From Agrocybe praecox (lineage: Eukaryota; Basidiomycota; Agaricomycetes; Agaricales; Agrocybaceae), in the NCBI GenBank assembly GCA_964017145.1, contig OZ024852.1, positions 1,365,945 to 1,429,944 of the forward strand: 64,000 nt of DNA, read 5' to 3'. Made by a program: the position numbers and the translations under genes. Below the pieces are notes generated by a model that had not been told where the DNA came from, did not search any database, and saw nothing but the letters and a program-made list of their open reading frames with translations. Of this stretch, positions 1 through 10,211 are shown piece after piece. The stretch's first letter is position 1. Each line of letters begins with the position of its first letter.

Positions 1-1327
1 CTCGAAATAGGAACGCCAGAGCCATTTTACGCTCGTACTATACCGACGTGAAACCAGTACAGCCGCTCAGACTTCCTCGAGGACATACCAGCTTATTACC
101 CCTTGTATATACGTGTAACAACCTTGTTCTGCCCAACGAGCCGTGGGATGCCATTTCGACACATACCATTGGAACACGGACAGCAGAAGGCGACGTCGTA
201 GGGACAGAGACTGTGGTGCCCTTCCTGATATCGCACAACCCTCTAGAAAAGCCTGTTGGCCTGATACGACCAGACGTAGCGCTTGCACTAGAGGAGGACC
301 ATCAGAAACACTTGGTTCAAGGCTCGGCTTCACCATGGGAGCTTCGATACTCCAAAGAGCATCCAAAGACTCTCAAAGCAGTCGCCTTTGCACCATGGGT
401 CAACGAGGGAGGAAAGTACACGCGTACGATGCACATGGAGCGGCTAGTTTATGATTGGAGGAAGCATAACGTGTTTCCTATTATCCTCAAAGGTGCGTCC
501 GTCTTTTGATTGATGTTGACACATAACGCATGTACATCCAACCAGGCTGGAGTGATGAGGCATACCCTGTGTTTAAGCACCACCCCAAGCAAGTTGCTGA
601 TACCAGTGATCCAATTGCCTTTGCTATCGAACGTGCCGCGCTGCCCCTGTTCGGGCTCGTTAACTTCGGTGCACTGTTAACTGGTATGCGCATTCTCTTC
701 ATTTTTACTAATTTCCTCACACACACACTTCCTAGCATATGTTCACGATCCTGATACCGGCCGATTAATGTTATGGATTCCTCGGCGGTCTCTTATGAAA
801 CGAACGTACGTATGCTTCATTATCTTAAAATCTGCGTATTTACGCAGTACTACAGGTGGCCAGGCATGCTAGACGTCACAGTAGGAGGTGGAATGGGTCT
901 TGGCGACTCAGCAATGGAAACGATTGTCCGTGAATCCGCAGAGGAAGCCCTATTAGATCACGACTACGTCAAAGAATTTGTCCGACCTGTGGGCGCTATA
1001 CCTTTCTGCAATCGTTCTCCTGGGGGATGGATCCTACCTGGGATGTATTACCTCTTCGACCTTCCTTTGCCACCGGATGGCTCCATTACACCACGAATCA
1101 ATGCCCTAGATGGAGAAGTTGAGAAGTTCGAACTTCTTGACGTACAACTTGTTTTGCAATACCTGCTTGAAGGGCGGTTCAAGTCAAGCTCTGCGCTAGC
1201 CATCATCGATTTCTTGATTAGACATGGGTACATAACGGAAGACTCAGACCCCAGATATCTAGATATCTGCCGCCTCTTAAAAACAGATATCAAACTTCCA
1301 CTCGCTTGGAGACCTTCTCCAGAATGA
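1..1327 (+). CDS. Nudix hydrolase with DUF4743 N-terminal domain (5' end outside window)
   Basis: The frame is open from the left edge, so the start codon probably lies outside; exons are about 3-492, 546-683, 736-805 and 856-1327. The N-terminal half carries the DUF4743-type region (LLPLVYTCNNL, then KPVGLIRPDVA), which in the family precedes a Nudix fold and is related to thiamin-pyrophosphokinase-associated hydrolases that act on thiamin diphosphate derivatives. The Nudix box follows WPGMLDVTVGGG: GGMGLGDSAMETIV then RESAEEALL, at about 885-955. It keeps the catalytic REXXEE core, but the first consensus Glu is Asp and the last Gly is Leu. Role (pyrophosphate cleavage of a nucleoside-diphosphate-like substrate) is inferred from the family; the substrate cannot be read from sequence. 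Confidence 0.82.
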
Positions 1328-1504
1328 TTTATACAAACGGTGATCTCTTTCATTCTGTTCGTTTCTTTCTGCCGTATTACATGGACAAAACGACAGCATT
1401 AAATATGGCGTTATATACTCTGCAGTGCCCACCTCCCTATAATTTATCCTTGTATAATACTTGTGCTTATACGACCCACAAGCAATTTCCCATCTCACAC
1501 ATGG

Positions 1505-3687
1505 CTACTTCTTACCCGGTCCAAAGAAATTTTTCAAGGCCGCTTGTTTCTTAGGGCCTTCCTTTGCAGTGGGTTTGAGTTTAGCAGGTTTAGGTTTGGC
1601 AGCCGCTTTCTTCACAGCCGGTTCTGGGTTTTCTTTCTCTGACTTCTGTGGAGGAGCAGCTGGCATTTCCTCGTCGCTATCTTCTTTCTTGACGACTACC
1701 GCCTTTGTCTTTCCTTTGGCCTTGATCTTAGGCGCCGGTGGTTCAGCTTCTTCTCCACTTGCAACCGATTCCCAGTCCGAGTAATCTTCTTTACCTGCAA
1801 GTTTGGTCAATCATCAACATTCATGGGGTTTTCCTCAGGATCACACTTACGAGTGTATCCATTCTCGTCTATTGTCCTTCTTGTCTTGGTCACCTTTCTT
1901 TTCTTGAGTCCATTGCGACCAACAGGAACAACTGCCTTGGGTTTCCTCTTGGTAGCTGTGGTTTTGGGTTTTTTAATCGAGGTATCGTCTGTCATTGACA
2001 CATCTTCGTCCTCCGGGGCAGTCTGGATGTCATCTTCGAAGCCCTCTCCAGTTGTGCTGGGGGCCGTAGATGGAACTCGCGATACGCGTTCAACATCAGC
2101 TAGAAAAGAGAGGATGTAAGCAAAGAATTTAAAATTTATTTTATTTTAAAAAAAAGCACCATCATCGATATCCATCAACGCCATTGCCTCTCTTTCGGCT
2201 TCAGAGTTTTCGGCGCTCTCAACCTTAATATTTTTCTTTACTTTACGCACGGGTTTTGCAGATACGGAATCAGACTCGTCGTCCGATAAAACAACTTTGC
2301 GTTTGATTCGTATGCTGGAATCGACATCAGGTTTGGCAGAAAACGTCTTGGGATTCTTGGGAGATTGTTGCCTTTCCTTCTCTTCTAGACCGATGGATGA
2401 TTTTCTCTTGACGCCCCGCTGTAGATGAGGTACGATTAATATAAATACTTTTTTCATAGCATGATTGAATCGAGGAAATACTTACGACCGATGTAGGAAC
2501 TTCTTTCTCCTTTTCTTTCGTTGTTTCTTTTTTCTTCTCCTCTTTTGTACTCGAATCACTAGGAGCAGGAGATGGTGCTTTCGTGGCCGCCTTTGCGGGG
2601 GGCTTATTATTGGAGAAAAACATTTTCTTCTTAGAATCCGCGACAGGTTCCTTTTTGATTTCTTTGGCTTTTCCAGCATCCTTAGCGTCCTTTGGTTTTT
2701 CAACCTTCTTAAAGAAGTCAAGTTTTCCGGTTTGTTTAGGTTTCTCGACCTTTTCTTTCTCCTTCGTTTCTGGGTTATCAGCCGCCTTCGTTTCAGGAGC
2801 TGCCGGACCTTTGGTTTTGGATGGGCCTGCAACAGGAGCAGCGGGCAGTACACGTTTCTTAAATTTACCAGGCTAAACACCGTATGTCAAGACTGATACA
2901 TTCAAGTCAATAAGGTGAGTGTACTGACCTTAATTCCCTTTCCAACAGTACGACCCACAGTGACAGAAAAGTCAAGTCCTTTGCTTTTATCTGTGTTCCT
3001 AACATGTTCTGTTGGAATACAGATAAAGCCTGCATCCTATACAGAGCGTTTATGAGCACGTCGCGAGATACGAATCAGTTGTATAGTAGATGTACCTTCA
3101 ATGGTGCAGGTGCTAAGCTATATATATGAACCGAATGGATCTCATCGAATGTGGCATTTGCATCTATTTATCCGTTCAACACAATTTAGTCGCGCGCGCA
3201 AGTTGAAGAACGGAGTCATACCTTCCAGATCTTTCTCGTTAACGAGTACAATCTTCGTTTGTTGTACCTCTTCCCCATCGGATTCGTCGTCCTCATCCTC
3301 ATCCGTCGCCTGAGTTCCCTCCATATCAACATCTTCATCAAGCGCATATGGGTTTGAGTTTTGAGTATTGCTTGGACCCTTCTTCCTGGATGTTCCACTT
3401 ATCAAGAAAGTAGCGGAACAGGTCTGTGATTGGTACGGTGCGTCGTGATGATATGTGGCCAGTTCACTGAGTAAACATGATAAAGCACGCGTTAGGAAGC
3501 TGTAAAAAGGACGGCCTACTTCTTGGCAGCGTTTACATGAATCGAGAATTGTCTGCTCAGTGAGCGAAATGTTACCTAAGACGACGTGAGTGAGTAGAAG
3601 ACACCGAAAAGAGGAATATCTACTGACAATATTTTTCTCGATGAATATTTGCTTCGTCAGGTAGTCCGAGATAGCTTGGGTTGTCAT
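1505..3687 (-). CDS. POL32: DNA polymerase delta subunit 3 (POL32 / Cdc27 family)
   Basis: Nine exons (transcription order): 3628-3687, 3520-3575, 3222-3466, 3096-3163, 2929-3036, 2486-2872, 2160-2418, 1851-2099, 1505-1794, giving 573 aa. The N-terminus reads DYLTKQIFIEKNIVTFRSLS then FSIHVNAAKNELATY, the winged-helix start of Cdc27, and later HIYSLAPAPLKDAGFICIP. The middle and C-terminal parts are Lys/Glu-rich and disordered. The protein ends with QAALKNFFG (residues about 561-569), a canonical PCNA-binding PIP box four residues from the end; a PIP-like KLDFF lies near residue 230. Family role: it links the polymerase delta B subunit to PCNA during replication and translesion synthesis in the nucleus. 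ATG 3687 was chosen because upstream in-frame codons are not ATG and MTTQ leads straight into the conserved domain. Confidence 0.93.
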
Positions 3688-4248
3688 TTGTTTGGGGCTC
3701 AACAGCAAAATTCCAGGAGATGTGAGTATGGGTGGAAAGGAAGCACGGCTGAGCTTAGCGCAAGTCGTTATAACACACAGTACGAGTGCAATGACAAGCC
3801 AGGCTTGTTAGTGACAGCCGTAAGCGATTCACGTAGAGTGCAAGTCATGCGTCTATCGCGTAACGCGTCTGTGACAACTTATGTTGCCCCTGACTTGGCC
3901 TTGACAGCAGCTTGGAACAAATTTTAGAAGATTGCACTTGAGTACTCGCATAATAATTGACATATGTATCTGGATGGATTTTAAAAAAAAAGTCATGCAA
4001 ACGTAAAAAGACCAGTCCTTATTTATGCATATATGAAACGAAGAAACAAAAGAAAACGATGACAGACAGGATAGCGACAATGCGGGACAACAAAACATTA
4101 TTGAAATTACGAAAGCGGAAAGAGGAGAGAAAGGTATAAAAGTCATAAATTAATCTTGCAGGTTCATGGTCGTGTGCAAGTCGTGTGTCCGTGGCTATGC
4201 ATGCATAATGATGGAAGAAATTGGAAGGTGACGGCCATGGGGTGGGTA
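3688..4248. promoter_or_regulatory. Upstream region of POL32
   Basis: This 561-bp gap holds the 5' region of POL32 (minus strand) and the 3' flank of the next minus-strand gene. It contains one ACGCGT hexamer at 3863-3868, the core of the MluI cell-cycle box bound by MBF at S-phase genes in other fungi. The hexamer occurs about a dozen times in the window, so its presence here may be chance. No gene seen. Confidence 0.3.
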
Positions 4249-6317
4249 TCATATTTTTTGGGCAAAACGAGAGCCTGACTTGCCTCGCTCCAGTTCTCTG
4301 GCGCGCATACGTTGTTCTCGTACGTCCGACATAATCTGTCGGCCCATAGGAGACATGTCAGACGACGAAGCCGGAGAGGGCACACAGTCCAATGGAGGGC
4401 GGAACATAGCTTGCTGCACGACACTGCGAAGTAACGATCGTGATCCAGTGTTCGTCCGAAGAGGAGTCGAAGGAATTTCGGCCTTGACGGATAGTCCTAG
4501 GTGATTCTCCTTTCTATTGTGCGATGGCCCTACTGAACCGTTATCTCTTTTGTAATTCTCTGCGTGTTGCCTGTCGTAGCTTCTCGAAGATCGGTTGGAG
4601 GACTGTGAGTTACTCCGTGAATGCGACTTGCGCTTTGATGGAACACTGAAGGGATCCACAGGTGATGTTGGTGAAGAGTTAGAAACCTCCACTAGTGCTG
4701 ACCGTCTACCGTTCAGAGATGATCGTCTGGGAGGGGCTCTTGGTCCTCGTAGTCGAGAAGGACCTTCATGTCCTGTGCCGGGTGTCGGTGCGGTGACAAT
4801 CACTTTTGTTTGTCCGTTCAAAATTACTTTGATGGCATTTTGTTTATCGTCTTGAGCAGTTGAGAGCACAGGCACAGGAGTCGCTGGGATGCGAGTGGAC
4901 TTCTTTGGAGCAAAGTGTACGTCGTGGCTGTCGTCGGAAAATGCAGAGCGAGGTTCATTTAGGTCTGCGAAGGGCGGGCTGCCTTCAACCAGAGATGAAT
5001 GAGGACGAGGTTTCCTGGGCGTCTCATCTAAAAGAGGCATAGGTATCACAGAGAATCGTGTGGGATTGAACTGGAAATTCGCGAGGTCGGCTGGGAGGGG
5101 AGGTTCGAAGTATCCACGAGACGCGTTTTCGTCAGAAGGAGAACTGAAGCAACTAGGAAGTTCTGGAAGGGTTCTATCAAAGTCCGGATTGGGTGGTTTT
5201 GACTGTTTGGCTTTAGTCAAGAATTCGAATACCTGGGAAGCTCGCTGAGGAGTACTTGGATCGCTGCTTCCATAAGGATTGTTCTTTTGGTTAATCCCTT
5301 CCATTTCCCTCGAGAAATCGGCACCGATGCTGAGCTCCACCTCCATGGACGAGATTGCAGGATTATCATACGTAACGTTCGAGATATCGCCGTCAGTGAT
5401 GAACGATACTTCTGGCTCAGGCAAGAGCTCAGCTGCAAATGGAGCAGAAGGGGTCTGCAAGCCCAAGGAGGAGTTTGACGACATTGCCTCAGTCTCTCTA
5501 TAGTTAAATTCAGATTTCGCCGCAGACCACTGTTGAATGAACGACTTACGCCAAGAAACGTTCTGCCCAGGAGATGTCACCTTCGACACTCCCGCTCTCG
5601 TTGGCGTCTCTGGAGCCATTGCTCGAGGTAGCGCCCAATAGCTGGTGCAAGGTGGATCCATTTCGCTTTACTTGAGCACGGCCCTCGGTCAACGGTGTGT
5701 CCTTTGGCGTTGACGGAGGACTGTTGGAGAATGCATCATTTGACAATTTGCCATGAGCATCATACAAATCAATCAAGCTTGCCACAGAAGGATCAGAGCG
5801 TAGTCTGAGTACCCGACTATCCTCAACAGGGTGTAGCGAGGTACGCTTCTGCTTAGATGTTGTTGTTGGCTTGTCGCCCAATTCTGGATCGGGAGTTTGA
5901 AATTCCGCAGAAGTGTGCCTACGTCGTTTATGAACCGTCACATTATATGTACCTCTCCTGGATAGGCTAGCAGTGTCAACGGTGACTGTAGAGGATGCAG
6001 CAGTCTGCAGAACTTTATTGATTGGGTGGGCTGTATCGCCTCATGTCAGATCAATGTTCAGTGTAATCTAAACTGGATATTTACTTACGCAGAGGTGGTA
6101 AATTGGTGTAATCAACTGTAGAATGCTCAACGTATCGTGCAGATGAAGATCTTAAAAGGCGTCCAACGGCGGCCTCATGCTCTTCTTCATTCACGGCTCT
6201 TGCGGGTGTTTCTACTACCCAAGACTGGTCTGGAAGGGGGACGTTATGAACGATGGGAGGTCGTTCCTTCTTTCCCTTCTTGCTTCCTAAAGAAAAAAGA
6301 CGCTTGAGTAGACCCAT
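4249..6317 (-). CDS. Unrecognised disordered, Ser/Pro-rich protein
   Basis: Three exons: 6089-6317, 5550-6030, 4249-5497; 652 aa with consistent phases. The protein starts MGLLKRLFSLGSKKGKK, a short basic-amphipathic segment, then runs through long low-complexity Ser/Pro/Thr/Arg stretches with many SP and TP sites. More ordered islands are SVASLIDLYDAHGK, ISWAERFLA, VKVILNGQTK-like text and the C-terminal helix REQRMRARELERGK. I recognise no domain. The N-terminal basic helix could be a membrane or organelle anchor and the SP/TP density suggests kinase regulation, but both are inference. The start was set at ATG 6317 because the longer frame upstream lacks an ATG. It shares a short divergent promoter (about 300 bp) with the DUF202 gene. 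Confidence 0.72.
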
Positions 6318-6615
6318 TAAAGGAGCGTGGTGCAAAGGAGTGTGGTGAGCAGTTGCTTGTGCGGACTACAAAGGATTTCCGCGAGCTTGTCTTGCAGGTT
6401 GCAGGGAAGTAACTCGAACTTAGACCAAATATGTACAAGTACAGCAACGCGTTTCGGTCACGTGCATTAATTACATAGGTACCGCATGGGGTACCGGCCC
6501 GATAAGCCTTCAAGTGTCTGGACTCTGCGTCTCTTCCTTGGATGTCGATTCGACTGACTCCGACCTCTTTGCATTGTACACTTACTTGATTTACGACCTC
6601 TTCACGACTTTTACG

Positions 6616-7039
6616 ATGCTATCAACATGCAGTGTCCCAAACACAGGGAGCACTGCCAGAGACTTTTGCATGCTTGAAAGGAATTTATTATCCCATCTCA
6701 AGCTCGCGCTGCTCCTATCTTTACTATCATCTTCCTTGATTCTTCATGCACGTCTTATACCTGAAAAGGGCACCTCAGATTCTGCGTACAACTTTCCACT
6801 TGCGATAGTAGAGTTTATTGCAGCGATGATTGCTGTTATGGCCGGCGTTTGGGAGTACGTCAGTGGATGCGCTGATTTGAAGAACGCAAGGGCGTTCTTG
6901 ACTGGTGTAAAGTTCGTATCTCCTCATGGTTCATGGTACATTCCTCTGATAATTTTCAAGGCCACATTATATCCTTATGAGTGTCGTCTCCGGCATCGTT
7001 TTCGGAACATGTGTGGTTCTGCTCGTTGTAGACCGATAG
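6616..7039 (+). CDS. DUF202 (YidH-like) small integral membrane protein
   Basis: Modelled as 6616-6935 and 6982-7039, 125 aa. NTGSTARDFCMLERNLLSHL matches the DUF202 signature (N-[ST]-G-x-x-ARD-x-x-x-ER-x-x-L), followed by three hydrophobic helices: LALLLSLLSSSLILHARLI, FIAAMIAVMAGVWEYV and, after splicing, VVSGIVFGTCVVLLVV, ending VDR. In fungi DUF202 is found in small vacuolar or plasma-membrane proteins and in the VTC complex; no activity is proven for stand-alone copies. Without the second intron the hydrophobic third helix is lost, which supports it. The start is uncertain: an open frame extends upstream to about 6514 without a good ATG, so an extra 5' exon is possible. Confidence 0.72.
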
Positions 7040-7589
7040 TTCTACGGTCAGTGATAACAGTGCCACACCTGGTTGAGATTTCTCTGACTTGCTATTTAGA
7101 ACGCACCTTTCTTTCTTATCTTTACTAAGCACATAGTTAGGCTCTTCCTTCGCGTATTAGCAGCTAGAACCGATGTATGAACAATGTATGAAATTTAACT
7201 AGTAGTTAGGCGGAGATCGACAGACGTAATAGAAAGTAGGTCTCCCAATCCGAGTCACTTGTTTTTTTTTTTGTCGGAAAACGGAGAGATTGAGAGTGGG
7301 GTTGAGAGGAAAGAAAGACGGAGTTTTGCGTGGAATATAGACGCTCAGAAGAGGGAAGTCGGGAAAGCAGTGGGGAAAGAGGATCGGAGACTTCGGAGAT
7401 AAATGACAGGGCTATCTATAGTCCCTGAATTTTGGACGGTTAAGGGGAACGTGCTCAAAAATGGGATTCTGATGGTTCGATCCCTTATATTTCAGGACTC
7501 CCACTTTCAAATCACGCCTTTCTTTCACTATTATCACTTCAATACCACCTGTATAATTTTTTCAACGATCCCTTTACGACCAGCTTTCA
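7040..7589. promoter_or_regulatory. Upstream region of the methylenetetrahydrofolate reductase gene
   Basis: 550 bp between DUF202 and the reductase start. It contains a poly-T run at about 7261-7272, then a purine-rich stretch (about 7280-7400), then pyrimidine-rich leader sequence before ATG 7590. No ORF with family resemblance was seen. Confidence 0.3.
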
Positions 7590-9788
7590 ATGAAAATCAG
7601 CCAAAAGATTCAGCAATCCTCCCAAGAGGACAAAATATGGTGGTCGTTCGAGTATTTCCCCCCAAGGACTGCACAGGTACTTCATCGTCCCCTCTCACGA
7701 GCTCGTGTGTATTCTAACTGCCTCCAGGGTCTCCAAAATCTCCTTGACCGTATAGAACGTATGAGAGCTCTGGGTCCGGAATTCATAGACATTACATGGT
7801 ACGATCTTTAGCCTTTCGAATTTTTGATGCCCTGATCACTCATCTCTGGTAGGAATGCCGGTGGGAGAACGTCCGACTTGACTTCTGAGATGGTCAAGAC
7901 ATGCCAGGGACTAATTGGAATGGAGACCTGCATGCATTTGACATGTACCAACATGCCAAAAGAGAAGGTCGACATCGCATTGAAGGTACAGCTCGTCTCT
8001 TGATTCTACTCGTACCTTGAACCAAACTATTTTCCCAGGACGCGAAGCTGCATGGATGCAGAAACGTTCTCGCTTTACGAGGCGATCCCCCAATGGGAAA
8101 GGACGAATGGGAAGCTGTAGACGGTGGTTTTGTTCATGGAATCGATCTCGTGAAGCATATTCGAAAGGACTACGGAGATTATTTCGATATCGCTGTTGCT
8201 GGTTTCCCAGAACACATGAACCTCCCCACGGAGGACCTTGCAAACGAGATTAGATGGCTCAAGCAGAAGATTGACGCTGGATGCAATTTCATCTTCACCC
8301 AGATGTTCTACGACGTAGACCTGTTCATCAACTGGGTCAAAGCCATTCGGGCAGCTGGCATCACTGTTCCAGTTGTACCTGGAATCGCCCCTATTCAAAC
8401 ATGGAATGGTTTCCAAAGGGCCACCAGCTTGGCTAAGATTGCCATCCCACAGTTCTTCCTAGACGCTCTAGAGCCTGTCCAGAACAACGATGAAAAGGTT
8501 CGAGAAATCGGTACCAAGCTTGTCGCAGATATGTGCCGCAAAATTCTGGAAGCCAACATCGGAATTCGCGGTCTTCATTTCTACACCATGAACTTGGAAA
8601 AAGGAACCAAGATGTTGCTTGAGGAACTCAACCTGGTACCCAGAATTGAGACGATCAAGCCTCTTCCTTGGAGACAAGTAAGTCAAATCATTATTTGTTT
8701 TTTTTATGTAGCATCATAACATAATCTTCTTTTAGTCTCTTACTCCCAACAGGCGTCAAGAAAATATCAGGCCTATCTTCTGGGCCAACAGGACGAAATC
8801 TTACATCTCAAGAACTGAGAACTGGGATGAATACCCCAACGGTCGTTTCGGAGATTCTCGTAGTCCTGCTTATGGTGAACTTGACGGGTATGGTGTCTGG
8901 ATCAAGCAAACAGTACGTCTAAATATGTCCGTATCTTTTCACAATCTGACTGCGTAATATTATCAAATAGAAAGAGGACGCTCTCAAGTTGTGGGGTCAC
9001 CCCGAAACCCTCGCCGATTTATCTTCACTGTTCGTCAAGTTCTGTATGTCAGAGCTGAAAGCCCTGCCTTGGTCTGACCAGGCACCTTCAATTGAAACTT
9101 CCGTTATCGCTAAGCAATTAGCGCAAATCAACGAGTTGGGCTTCTTGACGATCAACTCCCAACCAGCTGTCAATGGTGCACGAAGCGACGACAAAAAGTT
9201 CGGCTGGGGCCCATCCAACGGCTATGTCTATCAAAAGGTAAAGATTCTGTCCATCATTTGTTTAAACAAAATCTGATTATCAAATGGTTGTTGGTAGGCA
9301 TATCTCGAATTCTTCGTCAACCCAACATTGTTGTCGTTGTTAATCCCTCAAATCGAGAGAGACAGCAACATCACATACTACGTGATCAACAGACGCGGTG
9401 ACTTGCGGACGAACACCCACTCAGATGGCCCTAATGCCGTAACGTGGGGTGTATTCCCTGGAAAAGAAATAGTTCAGCCAACTATTGTCGAAGCAGTCAG
9501 CTTCATGGCCTGGAAGGTTCGTTAACTATCTAAACCTTACAAGAAAAAACTCAAAACTTATGCCGTTCACAGGACGAAGCTTACGAGCTTGGTGCACAAT
9601 GGGCCAAGCTGTACGAGCATGACTCCCCTTCCCAAAAACTAATCTCGGAGTTCATCGAAACTTCCTTCCTTGTGAACATCGTGCACAACGACTTCCACGA
9701 TCCTGATGCCATCTTCAAGCCTTTCTACAAGGCAGGCGCAGAATATCTCGCATTAAAATCAAAGACTACCGCGGTCAACGGCCATTGA
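7590..9788 (+). CDS. MET12/MET13-like: Methylenetetrahydrofolate reductase
   Basis: Eight exons: 7590-7676, 7728-7798, 7853-7985, 8039-8677, 8736-8912, 8971-9237, 9298-9516, 9573-9788; 602 aa, the usual length for the fungal enzyme. The N-terminal FAD-binding TIM barrel starts with [11 protein letters not shown] (the conserved catalytic Glu), then [26 protein letters not shown] and FIFTQMFYD. The C-terminal half ([11 protein letters not shown]..., [37 protein letters not shown]) is the eukaryotic regulatory domain that binds S-adenosylmethionine. The enzyme reduces 5,10-methylene-THF to 5-methyl-THF in the cytosol for methionine synthesis. Start ATG 7590 is directly ahead of the conserved barrel and all seven introns keep phase. 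Confidence 0.96.
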
Positions 9789-10211
9789 CCAATCCTCCAT
9801 GCTCCACTGATCATTTATAACCACTACTAACCCCTCTATTCCCTTTCTCCCCGCATCTTATCTTTTCTCCCCACTCTTCGTCGTCATTCCAAGCCTCGGG
9901 TTCAACCCCCGTTGATCTTTCGCCATGGCCATGGATAAAACATACCTCACTCACCACCACCATCAATTTGTTTTCGCATCTCTCCTCGCAAATCATTGTA
10001 TCATTCTTCGCACTCACTCAACATCATGACATATACTCTGCATCAACTGCATTTATCATCTTAAATATCCCACGCGTCATTTGGCATTAGATATGTAGCA
10101 TAATGGAATCACAATCAAGTAATAAATAAAAATGTTCTGACTAAAAATTGCACCGTCCATACACTCATACTGACGGCTTTGGAAAACAGTTATGTCCATC
10201 AGTCAGTAAAA
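9789..10211. other. Convergent 3' intergenic region
   Basis: The reductase (+) and ELMO (-) genes end towards each other here. The sequence is pyrimidine-rich at the left and AT-rich at the right with AATAAATAAA-type poly(A)-like runs near 10118-10130. No gene seen. Confidence 0.4.

Noticed and set aside
3863..3868. ACGCGT (MluI cell-cycle box) upstream of POL32, and again at 34082 upstream of PIF1
   Set aside because: Tempting because both are replication genes, but the hexamer occurs about a dozen times in 64 kb, including in exons, so it is not above chance.
4280..5503. Several plus-strand ORFs inside the disordered-protein gene
   Set aside because: Shadows of the 1249-nt minus-strand exon; composition mirrors its Ser/Arg-rich coding.
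9895..9920. GGGTTCAACCCC, resembling a tRNA T-arm
   Set aside because: No A-box, anticodon arm or acceptor stem can be folded around it on either strand.
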